NCBI GenBank assembly: GCA_003118195.1 | Contig: BEXV01000155.1 | Location: 6,025 to 70,024, forward strand | DNA: 64,000 nt | Reading direction: 5' to 3' | DNA from: Hemicentrotus pulcherrimus | Taxonomy: Eukaryota; Echinodermata; Echinoidea; Camarodonta; Strongylocentrotidae | Part shown: one piece after another, positions 31,643 to 46,400 of the stretch | Layout: each line of letters begins with the position of its first letter | Position numbering within the stretch: position 1 is the stretch's first letter | Position numbers and translations under genes: made by a program | The notes under the pieces: model-generated | Database searches by the model: none | The model's input: only the letters and a program-made list of their open reading frames with translations | Told to the model about the DNA's origin: nothing

Positions 31643-34143
31643 TTGTTTCTTCTTCGGTTTGCTATACACCTTACAAAATCTACTCGAACGTCAAGTCCCC
31701 AGATGACTTTCTTCATATCATTTGCAAATTCATCTCTATATCAATTTATTGACCTAAATTAGAAATGGAGTACTTTCTAGAGTTTAAAATGTTATTTTAG
31801 TCTAAATCTATGATCAAATCATAAATTCTACTTTCATATCTAATATGAAAAATGATCTAACATTCTATATCTACAAATTTCAGTACCCAACAAATAATGA
31901 AGAAAAATCATTAAAAATCTTGCCATGTCAAATGCTGGACATTTATTTGCATGTAAATGTGTTGTGTCCGATCTCTTATGTGAATAAGAAAAGAATTGAT
32001 TCTGATTGTCCAAACGTCCCCACTTTCAGACACCAGAACCAGAGACTTTCCAAATTCACTGAGTTCCTCTCGCCTTGCCCTTACAGGCACTGCATTGCAA
32101 AGTTGTCAGAAATATGTCAGAGACTTTTGTCCCCAGTTTCTCCGACAAATTTCAAAAAAACTTTGCAAATCAGATTTCTCCTGAAAGTCAGTTTGTCCCC
32201 AGTTCAACTTTCAATGGGTAATCTAATTATTCAAAAAGATATGTAATCCGTATTCAATGCAATAGGCACCTCAATTGAAAGTCTTCCCCAGAAAGATTTC
32301 AAATGGTGTGCCGACTAACATTTTACATAAAGAATGTCCTCATGAATAACCTTAATGGCAAGTAGATTGTATCGCTAACTCGGCCAAAAAAATACACAAC
32401 CTATATGCAATATGGCTCTACTATTCAACAAATTACTCGAACATTGAGCTATAATTGCAAAAAGCCTGACATATAATAAGAAGAATATCTTTAAAACTAC
32501 AAGAGTACTTTGTTTCTTTTTCTTTTTTGTTTAGAATAATTGTTAGTTTCACTTAGTTTTATACCAAGTATCGCAGTTAAAACAATCCTTTTTTTTTTCC
32601 CTGTTTATTTTTTTGCGCATATATGTTTATGCTTCCAGTAGATAAAAAATAACGCCGGCACTTCATAGAAAATAACGACAGAATGTTTGCAACACCAATA
32701 ATAGTTCACTTCAGCAATCGTATATAATGCACTTGTGTGTATTGTATACAAAACATAGAATAGTACATCCATAAACATAATTTTAATGTTTCGAGTGTAA
32801 CAGTATTGAATTCATATCCATCAATGCACATTACATATGATTTTTCTTGCATGATGTAAACACATGGATACAATTTAGTAATACATGAAAAATGGGAAGT
32901 GACCGGAACAGCAAAAATACAGTAAAATAAAAAGGAGGTTGATACCAAGTCATGAAATTGAAATACAAAAATTATTATAGACGTGGAAGATATTGTCTTT
33001 TCCCATTCACCGCCTTATTTTCACATTTTGATTTTCTTTACAATGATAAAACCACCGGATATGCGTAGAACTGCTTTACAACCAGTAACAACTTCACATT
33101 TGGCAGAGAATTTGTAATTAAACTTTATAACATTAATGTATAAAGCAATTAAATTAGATTTTCTCTAAAAATTTGAATATGAATTCATTTATTAAACTGG
33201 CAGCTATGATATCATATTGACAGTACAGCTTTCATAATTTGAGTTCATTTAATAGAAAGAAGAATCATTCTTTTCAATATAGTGACATTTCAGCCATGAT
33301 AACATTGTTTATAATGAAAAAAACAGTTTATGAAACATAATTCATGGAACACAAAACATATACACTTTATACTTTGAAACATATGAAACAATTTACTCTT
33401 TTAAGACCAATATATACATAAAAAAAGCATGATTCATTTTTGAAATCATATACAGTTTACATACATTTAAATGAAGTTTGAAAGACAAAAAAGATATTCT
33501 TTATTACCCTAAAATGTCAAAATCTTTAATATCAACATTCCTTACATATCAGTACATTTTATTAATTTTTGTCACAAGGAATGGTGATTTTTTAATCAGA
33601 ATCATCTCCTTTCATCAAGTGATTTACAGAATTCTGACAAGAAAGAAAACATGAAATAAAGACAACTGAGCATAGTTAATTCAAACATGATTATAGCAAC
33701 AATATTCTGAAAACTCACAATAGTACATGTACATATCAAATTGTTTATCATGTTTCTCTTTTTTATATCACTCTCCCATTTTCTCTCTCTCAAATTGATT
33801 TCAGTTTCTTTTTTCCCTTTACAATTAAATAATAATGCTAAACCACAGGTACATTTACATGTATAATTGTGGAAGAAATAACAATATAAGTCTTATGTGT
33901 AAAGTCATACATGTATTTACGCACTCTCTCTTACAATGTTCCAGTAGTTCAGTTTTACATCCCAAGTGGGTCTTGTTTATTTCTATACTTGTTCTATGGG
34001 ATGTTTGGACTATTTCCAGCTTTTAAAAAGTATTATTCATGTAAATATACGTCAATTTTATCAGAAAAGCAATTATCAATTGACATTGTGTAAAAATGAG
34101 AGAGAAAGTGTGAAGATTGCTCTATTTGAAATTATCAGAGTAC

Positions 34144-34439
34144 TTAATGCTTCCATCCGCTGCTTGAGTTCTTGTGGGTTGAAGCCTTCTTTGATTTGGC
34201 CATGGATGCAGCAGTCGGTGATGATAGGTCCGATCGTGGTGAGTACGTTGTGCGCTTGTATGTTGGCATGGTGACGGTACGCTCTTCCTCTGTCACGGTA
34301 CGCACTGTGACCTCACCTCTCGTTCCACCCTTGGGGCTGGAACGCTTGTCCACGCTCACAGTGGTGTTGCGTCCAGTTATTTTCTTTTGGGTGGAGTAGC
34401 CGCCGGTCGGGGATGGCGAGCGCATTGAGGTTCTCTCAC
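34144..34439 (-). CDS. MACF1: Spectraplakin exon 38: C-terminus and stop
   Basis: Acceptor CACTAG|GTGAGA, enters in phase 1, stop TAA at 34146-34144. It encodes [20 protein letters not shown], a Thr/Val/Arg-rich middle and the end SSSGWKH. Basic and Ser/Thr-rich like other spectraplakin tails that bind microtubules. No S-x-I-P end-binding motif is visible. Confidence 0.85.
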
Positions 34440-37400
34440 CTAGTGAAGGATAAAATGAAAGTAAATAATTTGAATGAAAGAAGCAAGAAGAGGAATAGCT
34501 ATTATTTTAGATCATATTTCAAAATAGGCACGATTTTTCACTTTAATCTGCATGCATTCATGCTCTCCCACCCTTCTACGAAAAAGGGGGCGGGGCATCT
34601 ATCAAGGCAAAATTTGAAATACAAAGCATTTTGTATGATTCCACACACAAAATTTCAAAGAAAGAGCAAATCCAAGGTCAAAAGCATTCCATTAAAGGCC
34701 AAAATATAACCCAGCATTCCTCTAAAATGAGAATGGTTGGCAGCTTCAGGCACAGACAGTGTGTATTACACACTGAGGTCTTTTATACACATACTTCCAC
34801 TTGAGACTATGTGCATTGTTTTATTCAAATATGTATCATATCCAGACATTTTGCACAGAAAACAGTTGCTCTGTATCAGCAGTCTAGTGAAATTTCATAC
34901 AGGGAGAGCTTAGGAGATTAATGCATGCAATATGCCCTGACAATCCCTTTTTTAATGTCTTTCCTTTCTCTACCTCTCTCTGATTTTGCACTAACTCAAT
35001 CCTTTTCAAGCGATTGAACAAGAGTCACAGCAAATTACAAAAACCGACCCCCATTTTTTTTCCCAAGCATATGTCGTAAATCATGCAAGGCATTTGTACA
35101 ATATAATATATGAAAAATATGAACAATCCTTTGAATATTATTAATATCAATTCATCTACTGCTATTGGTTATAGAAATTCTTTCAAATTCATGCAGTAAT
35201 GCCACCCAGCTAGGTAAATTGATGAAGAAGAATCTACATGTAGTTGCAACTACATGACTTTGTACATCATAAATGTACATGCATTTTAAGGCTACAATGT
35301 ACCGTAATATCTTTCTTGTCTAAAGAGACATTATCCATCTTGTTGAAGTTAATACATTATCATATTCATACATGTACTAAAGTCGCAAATGATTCTAGTA
35401 AAATATGAAAATACCCCCCAGTATAATTGAAATCACAGATATTGCAAACATGTCCATCACAACTTATGTACATATACATGTACATGTAATTGTATAACAA
35501 AATGACAAGATATATATGTATACAGAATGAAGAATGGTAATTCTACTTGTACATGTTGAGGATGCAAGAGAGTAAAGTTAATACTGCTATAACTAGAGAA
35601 TGTAACCATTCAGACACCAATAATACAATATCTAACATTCAATATATGAGTGATATAATATATTTCTCGCTACGAACTGTATCAACAAATACTCAGTGGT
35701 AGAGAATGGGATAATGGAAATGGACGATTCCGTGCAATGTGTCCCCTGTTTTTTCCACATAATATTTCATCAAAAAAAGTAGAATCTCTTTCAATATGAC
35801 CATTCAATACTGGTGCTTTCTGCTATCACTACCATTTCATAGTCATAGCCATATCAAGAGATTTTTCATTCATGGATGAGATGATTGTATATGGGTAAAT
35901 GTCATATACTGTAAGGGACACATTGAATGGAATCACCCACATGAAGGTTAGTTGCTACAAGATATAGGACAATTTTTATCATCGACAAGGACTAATATTT
36001 ATGATTAAAGATGACCAAGAAGAACTTTTTATGTATCATAAATTTTCTTTCTTATTTCTAACAATCTCTGACCTCTTATCAGTAAAATAGCTATTAGGTT
36101 GCAATTTCCCCTTATCAAGACAATCTGAAATATATTTTTAAAAAGATATGCTTTTATAATTTGCTTTCCTTTGAAATCAAAAGCTGTCAAACTTTATAAC
36201 ATGCAAATATAAATGGTATGCAATTTCACAATCACAGCAATTGAAAAGGAAATTTGTTGCATAAATTGAAAGGCAGCAAAAAGCCCAAATTTTACATTGT
36301 GCAGGAGAAAAAGAGGAAAAATCCATTTTTCTTCTTTGAAAAGCTGAATTGAAAAAAAATGTGGGGCATGAAAATAAAGATGATTGAAGAAATAGGGGGA
36401 AAGAGAAAGGAGGGGTAAAAATGGCATACAGAGGGGCTGCATCCAAGAATAAATATGAGCATAGCAAACTTCTATACAGCATACAGATGCTATAAAAAGT
36501 AAACTCAATATCACTTACTGGTGAGCAAAAGAAATGATCAACAAAATAATTGCAAAAGTGGTGTGGAAAAAAGAGAAGAGTGATTAAATTAAGCAAAATG
36601 GTATCATAGCTAGATAGGGAGAAAGAAAATGAGTTATACTTTGTCACTGAAAATAAGAGGCAGCAAATGATGTGCAAAAAGATTGTGAAAAGAAAAAGAA
36701 AACAGGAAAATGTCTTCCATATCTGAATTAAAGATCAAGATCATTTAATTCCTACAGACTTTTCTTTTTCAAGATTTTGCTGACACACTTTTTTTTAATA
36801 AATATAGAAACACCTGCCCTCCTCCATAGAAACAGTGTTACTACATGAATTAAAATTGAATTTAGTGGATTAATTTCTTGAATTTTTAAATGAACATTCA
36901 TTAATTTTGACATTTCCAAATAAACCCCAAACAAGACCACATAAAAAGTTAATGAAACAATGAATTCAGCATATACATGTACAGGTACATGTGAAAAAAT
37001 TGATAAATTCTTCCCATACCCACAATCTAGAAAGTGAATAAAAATGACTTTAAAAACCACAATCATATACATTTGACAATGATTTATGATTAACATGTAG
37101 TTTAAGCTTCTACCAACCTTTATATTTAATAGGCAAACTTTCGTTCACTCCTTTGGACTTTCTCAAACCAAGTGATTATTCACACAGTTTTTTGCCATCT
37201 GCTGCCTTGCCCATCTGGATAAAAAGGATTAATCCTTCACTGAATAGAGACTCTGGGCTATTCATTGTCACCTATCATTGCTCCCAGGATCCCAGGCAGC
37301 AGACAGCAAGAAACTGTGAATAACCACTTGGCTTAAAAGAGCCCACAGGACTGGATGAAAGCTTGCCTGCCAAACTTTACAGTTGGTAGAAGCTTAAACT

Positions 37401-40400
37401 ACATGTTATAAGCACACCAACCAGTAAGAGTTTTCCTTATCACGATTATGATTACATCGAGATATATATTCTCAAGACAATATACTATTTTTCTTCAAAT
37501 AAGTTCTTTCAAACAGAATGATAATCAGATTTAAAATGAGATCACTGCTATATTTAATGGGGATGTGGTCCTTTCTCACAGCAGTAGCAAAATAACTGCC
37601 AAAAATAGCAGCAAATTATAATAGAGAGTACACAGCAGGAATCATAGTGTTAATTGATCCATAGTTACCTTTCTTTACTTTCTTTACTACGATGGTGTGA
37701 ACAAATAGTTAAAATGTGAATAAAAAAGAGTGGCAATATGAAACTTAATAATGAACAGAAAATAAGCATCTTGTTTAGAAAATGATAAAAACAAAAGCAG
37801 TTTATGATACCAAATGAAAGCCAAAATAATGTTTATGTTTTTTTCTAAGCTAATTTCCCAATGCATGGATGAAAACTTATTTTACATCAATATTGAGTTG
37901 TTGTGTAATCTGATTATAGGATACAAATCTGGATATATTTTAACAGATGAAGTACATAGAGACAGGTGATTATTTCTTCCCCACTCAATGAGCAAGTTAG
38001 TGTTCATAAGAGTACAAGAGTTAAGCAGAAGATATGATCAGTATACCAGTCTCCAAATATGAGAAAAAAGTGAAATTAATTGAAAATGTTGCTTACAGAA
38101 AATGAGAGTAGAAGGCTTGAAATACTACATGTACATATATGCGCCACTGGCTAATTTCAAGTTTAAAAAGAGATGGAAAAGTAGATTTTAACTTATGGTT
38201 GTTGTTTAATTGAGATTTATTTAATCTTTAAAGGTCAATTTATAATCTTGCTAGCTGCCTACCTGGTGAGAGTTCCTTGGTTGTGGTCTTCTTGGTGAAA
38301 AGCGTTCCATCTGGTCGCGTCTCTCGCGAGGTGGTAACGCTGCCATTTGTTCCGGTGCGGGTGGTTGTTGATCGGCGCGGTGTTCCGGTGGGAGTTTTGG
38401 ATGCAGCTCCCTGCTGCCAAGGTCGAGAGATGTTACGCTTTTCACGGATCTAAAGATGAAATATTAAAAAATATAAAAAATTAAAGTATAAAGAATGTTG
38501 TAATGGTGTAAGACATTGAAAGATGATCGCAGTAGTTTTCACGATGACATAAAATTAAAGTTAAAACACCAACAAGACACTAATTTCTTTCTATCACTTC
38601 CATTTATTCTGCAAGGAACCCAGCATCTGATTCCATTTGCCCCCCTCTATATCTTTATTCACTTTTCCGAGCAATGTTTTGAACATAAATGTATTTTTAT
38701 TCTCTTATCAATACAAATCAAGCATAGAATAGAATAGAAGTTGCTATACATGTATTTCAACTGTAAATACATGTATATAGAAAACAAACTTTAGTTCATC
38801 TATACTACCATCACACCAACACATTTAATTGCTTTGATTCTATATGTTTTCCAATCATAATTATACTATAAAATCCATTCAATTTTTCAATTTCAAGAAC
38901 AAATAAGGCCAAATGTTACATATTTGGACAATCATTTCCACCTTAGAAAATAATTTAAGCCTAAGAAAAGTATCCTATTGACCAGCTGTGATACTTTTTA
39001 GGATAAAATGAAATCCAAATTAGATCTAACAAGGTTCATCAAGTTTTGACTGACCTTGATGAGCGGTTGAGAGTAGCTCCTGGAGCTGGTGCTACCTTGG
39101 CTAGACTCTGAAGGTGATCGTGATCTTGGTCTCCTACTGAAAGGCGTCATGGATTGACTCATACCATGAGCTAGCACAAACTTCTCTCTCAACTCGATGT
39201 TGGTTCGTCCCTTGGCTGTGGAGGTGAATATGAAACCATGTCATAAATACATGTACATTGTATATATACATGTAGATGTACACACATGTTCATCGTCATG
39301 GCTCTGGCAGAAAGACGCAAGCATGAATTATGATACAATTTGGTTTTAAAATGAAAGTGTAGAGCTAAAGTACATGTACAACCTACCATTGTTACATGTA
39401 TCATTTTACACAATACATTGAGCATAAATGTGGAGCTGTTGCCAAAGAGAGAGGTCAACTTCAAAATTCATATTTCTAGAAATGTGTATATACATGTACA
39501 TGTACTGTACATCAATTGGCAATGCATCTGTTGTGTACCTCTTCAAGAAAATACTCCCTCTTTCTTTCATCACAAAACTACTTAAACCTATAATACACTT
39601 TACTGTTTGGCTATAATTTAGATGGTGAGAACAATCTACATTATGAGTGCTACTCCTTCTACTACTCTCACCTCTGCACGGGTCATTCTTGACAAGGAAT
39701 TCATCCAGAGCCATCCAGCCTCCTCCTACGCGCACCATGACAGTGCTACGCAGGATACGGACCAGACGCATCTGATGCGATTCTCCAAACTAACAAAGAA
39801 AAGAAAAGGAATATGTTTAGAAAGATGTATGCATGTACTTCATTCTTTTCTTTCTACCTTTTGTGTAAAATCGCACTATGATTTTTTTTTTCTTATAAAT
39901 TTCATGAAATGTCAAATGTACAGAGTATACAGTTGTTTGTTTTCCTTTTTTCTTTACCCTATCTACATGTAGAAATCTTGATTTAAATATAAAGACAAAA
40001 TGAATTTGTCAAATAAAACAAATTTGATGAAAGAAATGGACAGGAAGATGTGGAGAAAAACAGACAGAGAAAACTGAGAAAGAAAATGGAGATTTACGAA
40101 AGATTGCATGTAGCATACCTCAGTACGAAAAAAAATAATCAGACAGGCTGCCGTCCAAAATGGATGTTTAAGTTGAGAGAAGAAGACAATAGGTGAATCA
40201 GAAAAGCACAGGTTTAAACATTAAAATTTACACAAACAAATGTAATACAGTCAAAGAAATCTTTATACATTGTCTTCTTTCTTTTGACTCACCTTGTACT
40301 TGCTCTCTCCAATTCTAAGAACTTTGAACTTCTTTTGGCAAGTACATTGGGAGCATTGCTTTCGAACCTGTAATATAAACAAGAAATAAATAAAATTACA

Positions 40401-43400
40401 TTCCATACCATACACGTATTTCAATCAAATATTCTTTCGTAATACGTACAATCTAGACAGATGAATTACAACCCCTAAGCAAACTTTGATAACTATTTAC
40501 ATGTCCTGTACTGTATGCAGACAAATCTTCCTTATTCTAAAGGCAGATTTATTTGACTGTTTGAGAATATGTGTGTTGTTGTTGTTTAATGTGGTTTTGT
40601 AGTAATTTGTTATGACCTTAAAAAACGCATTAACTTTTGATCAACAACACTGCTTTGGTGACAACTAGATGCAACAGTATACTGATTCTCACTCTTTATT
40701 CAACTGACCAAATCCTAACCCTACATCTTTGACAAAATTCATCATCACTCCTTGAAACAATACAGGCATATTTTTTGATAATCATGCTGAAAAAATTTAG
40801 AGCAGTTCAGTTTAGTTCAGTTCAGTTTATTGAATTCCATCTTTAAAAACATTTTTTTTTTACAAAGGAAGAACAGAGTACATTCTTTCAAGCAGCACTT
40901 ACCTCATCTTCGATCTTCTCAGCATCACTGGTTGGCTTGCCAGATGACTTCTCCGGCCAGAGGGCTGCGATGAACTCCTTGTAGTCGATATATCCGTCGT
41001 TGTCACGATCAAATTTGTCGGCCACGGCGTTCATCTCAAGCTGGTTGGTTGGGAATTCTGTACAAGAAATGAAAAGTTGATTGCGTGTTTAATAAAAAGG
41101 AAATGTAAAATGTATCTTCACACTATACAATTTGTCAAAAAGAAATCTTTTCCAGCATTTCATGCATCTTTTAAGTTACACAAGTATTTGTAGAAGGGTG
41201 CACACACACGTTTTAACGTCCAGCCAATAATTTTACAAAATTGAGTACAGATCCCGAAGAGAATATAGTATATGTACATGAGTGTCAGACAAGGAAACAA
41301 ACTACATCTGTCTTATTAAATATTAAGCAATCATCTACACTATAGTCAGGTCTACCTTCTGCCTTATATGTAAATAAACTTCCTACAACAAAATTGTTTG
41401 AGAAATCAGTCAAAAAGAAGCAATGACTGGAGTAAAACCTAACATGATTTCCTTCTTTATACTTTTACATATACAACCTCACTTAAATATATTGGTTTTC
41501 TTCAATCTTGCCCATATCCTTCTTTTAATAAAGCTGTACTTTATATATACTCACTGGAGTTGATGATACCATCACTGAACTCCATACGAGATAGCTTGCC
41601 ATCACGATCCAGATCCAGTTTGCGGAAGAAGTCCATGACACGAGCCTTCTTGTGTTTCATCCATTGCAGGTAGCGCGTGCGCCAATCGTCAAAGTTGAAG
41701 TTGCGCAGCTTCTGGAGCTGAAATTGGCAAACAAAAAAGGAAACAGTAGTCGGTTTAATTCACCCATTTTTCAATGAACTGTTATAAAATAAATCACTAA
41801 AACTAGATCAAGACACATTTTTTTTTTTAGTTCATGGAGAACCAGTACTTTCGAAATTAAAATCACTTGCATTTTAAGTGTGTAAGTTATGAAAACCCCT
41901 GTTTTTCTGTAAGGATAGTTTAAGCACTGAAAATTCTTATGTATTTTTCATACCATACAAGTCATGAAATCATTCGTGTGCTATCAAGAAAAAAAATGGC
42001 CTATTGGATGAGCATGTATCCTAAACAATGCACAGTGCATAATCATACTATTAGCAGTTTGTCATTACCCAAGCCGACTGGCAAACATAAATCATTCCCT
42101 TTACCTGTGCCTGCCTATCGAGGGCGTCCTGTAGCCTGCGTCTCCTATCCATGGCAACCAGCCACACCTGCTTCCACTTGTTGTGCAGTGCTGCAACGCG
42201 TGGGTTGCGTGAGTCTGATCCGGGGCTTGGGTCGCGGCTACGAGGGCGGCTACCCTTGCCGCGGCGGGATCGGTCAAGCTGAGGAAGAGCAGAAGGACTG
42301 TCCTGAGAGCGACGGCGCTTGTGGGCTTTGGTCAGGCGGTCAATATCAGGCTGCTTCTGGGCCATGGAGTCCTCAAAGTCCTGGATGAATGATAAAAGAC
42401 ATACACGTCAGTAATTAGTTTATATTGAATTCCGATGAACTGTCCACCATTTGAATACAAACTAGTATAAAATCATCACTATAATTATCATCACCATAAT
42501 AGCTTTCACCACCATCATCATCATGAACACAATTCACTTCATCAACCCCTTTCATCATCAACATAATCTGCTGCATCCATCATCAATCTAATCATGACAA
42601 TAATTTTTAACATCACTTTCATCAACATAATCTGCTGCATCCTGCTCCTCATCACCATCTCCATCATTATCACCACCACCACCACTATCACCACCATCAT
42701 CATCCTTTGCTCTGAGTCTTCCTACCTGATGTTCCTTGAGCAGAGCTTGAATGCGGTCTACATCCTCCGGAGTGGGTTTGGAGTCCCTGTCCTGAAGGAC
42801 ATGCTCAGACTTGTTGAGCCAGTCCATTAGCTTCTCCAGGAGTTCTGCATTCTCTGCAAGGTTGTCCAGGGTTTCATCAAGGCGGTCTGATTTCTGGTCA
42901 GAGAGGGCCATCACCTAAACATAAGAGGAGATGTAAACAAAAAAAGTAGTATTGGTAGAAGCAAAGAGAATTTCATTGCAACAGCATCCAGTGGTCTGAA
43001 CATAAAAATAATGCCTTCAGCAAAACTTAAATTGGTAGAGACATTACTTGTTGATGTATAGTGTATATTGCCTCATTTTGAGCATTCGGTATTTAAGATA
43101 AAAACTTTAGAGACTGACTGAATTTCTATTTCAAAATATAGTTTAGTGGGTCAGAGCAATAAGAAGAGATTAAAACAATTTGATCTACCGTACATTCCTA
43201 AAATGTTAATACCAGTCAGTCTTTTTGTGGCAAGAAACTTGCGAATTGCAAAAATATTAAAAAAATATTTCATTATTTCCAGGCATTAAACTGCTGCGAA
43301 TCTTGACCATTCAAAAGATTTTCTGGTTTAACAAGAAAGTGACAGACTGACTAACCTCTTCCCATCTAGCCTGGAGAACAGTGATCCAGTGTTTGATGAC

Positions 43401-46400
43401 CGGTACAGCTTCTGGATGACACTTGGACAGGATGGTATCTCCCATCACGCAGGCATCGTTCATTCTCATCTCCTGAGAAGCAAAGCTATCCTTGAAGTCC
43501 TGGATGACAACAACAGAAACATTGAAAGAAGGGGCAATAATGAGTGATCTCCATGTGACAAATTTTTTTCATTTGTATCTGGTACAGTCTTTTTTTCTTC
43601 CAGTCTCAACTCCAACCCATAAACTTGCCAAAATGTGATTCTTAAGGAAATACCAAACTCATTAGGGGTATTATGTCTGTTGAGAGCCAGAAGGCTGTTA
43701 ACGTTGTGTTACAGTACATGTATATGACTTGAAGCCCTTCTGGCGCCAAACAAACGATTTAGAATGAACAAATATACTCATGAAAATAGAAATGTCCACA
43801 AACAAGGCACAATATCTTTAACAGTTACTCTCAACTCAACTACTAGTGTTTCCAAAACAATGACTCATGGCTTTAGTTGGACATATTATCAATCCTATTA
43901 GCATAGGATTTCAACGCAGTACTACAACCATAAATGTACAGTATAAGCTATTCTGAAATGTGTTGCGATGTTTCAACCACACTTGAAGTTGATAATCACA
44001 AAGAGATGAGGGTGACCTACCTTGTGTGTGTCCATCTGTTCACTGATGACCTCTGGGTCATTGCTGAGTGGTCCCTGGAATCGAAGGCTCTGTTCTGCAT
44101 CAGCTAGCCACTCCAGGAGCAGCTGAACGATGTCATGGAAATCTTCAGCCTGGGAAGATGAGAAAGTCACATGGAGGAAGGAGGTCAATATGCGATTTGG
44201 AGAATAGGGTACTAACGTACGAAAGTCATTGTGACTTTCATTCGCTTCCTCCCTTCTGAATAATCATCTCCACTCATATAACTCAAGTCCATCTATCACG
44301 TACTAATCAAACTTTGAACTAACTCTCTCACTCTACTTTCTGCTCTCACAGTTCACTAAACACAATTCTATTTGGTATATTCTACAAGTCTGTCTACATA
44401 ATACATCTCTTTAAATCTCTTTCCACATCATTTTCTTTCATAATCTGCCTTTCCAACCTCTCTCTGTCTCCCTCTTTCACTCATTAATTTTCCTTCCAAC
44501 TATTCTCTCCCTTCTCTCGTAATTTCCTTTCATTCTGTCCTTACCTCCTTCATAGCATCCTCAAGCCTCTCCTGCTTGTGCACGCTCTGTTCGCACACCG
44601 TCTCCCACTTGGAAGCAAGCTCCTGGATCTTAGCTCGGAGATGGGATGTATCCTCGCTGGATTTATCCATCAGGTCCTTGGCCGACTTGTTGACAGACTT
44701 AACACTGTTCTTGCGGCTCCCTAGGTCTCGCTGGAAGCCCTGTCAGGTTAACATTAACATGTATGCGGAGTGTCAAAGTTTTGCTCTTTTCTTTTCTTAA
44801 TACATTTTCAAGAACATGTACGAAAATTTAGTTTTTACTCTCTTAATCTACGCCTACCAGTTTTTAGATGACGCTCCTCAAAAAGTGTATCATATATGCA
44901 CATGTGAACATGTAGGCCATATACATGTAAGAGAGAATTAATTTCTATCACAACTGGTAAATAAGGTGACATTAGTTTTATTCATGTTCAGTTATTAGTC
45001 CACAAAGTGTACTCATTTCTCATTCCTGCATTATTGGATGATATCTTTTTTTTAAATTGTATACATGTTTCATAGAAGATAAAGAAATATGAGGGGAAAT
45101 TTGCTGTGAAAAAATGAGAGAATGAGAGAACTCTTACCTTGTGAACTTCCATGAGATTCATGACGGTGTCAATGTCACCAGCTACTGGTGTTTCATCTGA
45201 GAGTGTAGGTTCCACCTGATAGAGCCACTCCAGAAGAGCTTGTAGAGCATCCTTGAACTGTCCACTGTGCAGCAGAGCTTCCTCAAGCTTCCTTTGTCTG
45301 ATTCAAAGACAAAACATTCAAAATCATTTGTTTGTTTAAAAAAAGATTTAAAGAACAAAAAAAAAACACATGATGATGACCAACATTCATATCAAAATAT
45401 GCCACATGCACAAATCACATTGCAATTTACACAGAATAGACTGGGTCTACAGGTTTCCATGCTTTCTTAACTCCATAATAAAGTATACCTCAAGACCGAT
45501 ATTACAGTATTAATAATCAGTACTTCCTCTTGAAAAGATTGCATACACATTATTTAAAGTATGTTTTTTTTTCCTTGCACATTTTATTCTCAATGTGCTC
45601 AAGGCTTATTATTTTCAAAAACTGTGAAATATATAAAAATCCATTAAAAACGAAAAATGAAGTGAGGACATCCTAACTTTCCGAAAGAAATGAAAAGCCC
45701 TTCTCACCTGTCGACCGACCTGCCACAGACCAGGTCCCACTCATCCTTGAGATCAGTGAGCATGCCGTTGATTGTCTTGGTGTCAGCAGGGTTGCTCTTA
45801 TCCCTCAGGGATCGTCCAGAGCGGACAATGTTGTCATAGAGCGGCTGCTTGGCTCCAAGGGCACGTTGGAAGTCCTGTGGGTTGAGTGCGGGTGAAGAAG
45901 GTTAGTGGCAATTATGCACATTCAAACGCATGTACATTAAAGTTAGTTCAATGTACCATAATTTCATTATAAGTAGTGATGCAATCAATACAAATGTACA
46001 TGTACACTGCACATAGCAAATAAAGAATCAACACATTTGTATACATGCACCAAAGTCATACATGTACATGTAAGTGAAATGATGGTTTCAGAATAATAAT
46101 GTTACATACACAATACATACATGTAGGTACATGTACTTGTACCCATTTGAATAAACATTTCCTTTCCCACTGTATTGTGCAGCCTTGTCTCTGTTGTCTT
46201 GTACATGTTAAGTATCAGAAGAACCTTTGTGCACTGGTAGACCTCTGAACTGTAGGCTATTGTCACAAAATCTTTCAATTTGTAGCAACAAAAGTTGGCT
46301 CATACAAATCATTGGTTGAAAAATACAAGTAGAAGGATCTCAACTCATATTCTTTTAGAAAGATTCATCGCCTTTCTGGTACTCAGCAGATGATGTCTTG

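Larger units (their letters stand above)
30915..34143 (-). other. Presumed 3' UTR of the spectraplakin gene
   Basis: AT-rich sequence with no exon between the spectraplakin stop (34144-34146) and a candidate poly(A) signal on the minus strand, AATAAA at 30936-30941, followed by a GT-rich stretch. Many earlier AATAAA sequences exist, so the end is uncertain. It holds a GTCCCCA motif cluster (31445-32201) and a hairpin (31606-31642). Confidence 0.35.
34440..38262 (-). other. Last intron of the spectraplakin gene, 3.8 kb
   Basis: AT-rich with an inverted-repeat element (35726-35934), a 20-bp palindrome (35237-35256), ACATGTAC repeats near 35470 and a foldback element (37092-37407). No additional exon was convincing, although alternative tail exons could hide here. 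Confidence 0.6.

Noticed and set aside
31845..32246. 133-residue plus-strand frame
   Set aside because: No domain, poor codon pattern, and it overlaps the presumed 3' UTR of the opposite-strand spectraplakin gene.
36177..37096. Hydrophobic minus-strand frames of 106-166 residues
   Set aside because: They sit in AT-rich intron sequence with Phe/Leu-rich composition, no splice support and no recognisable domain.
41939..42388. 149-residue plus-strand frame
   Set aside because: It lies antisense to spectraplakin exon 31, which has conserved protein sequence and splice sites.
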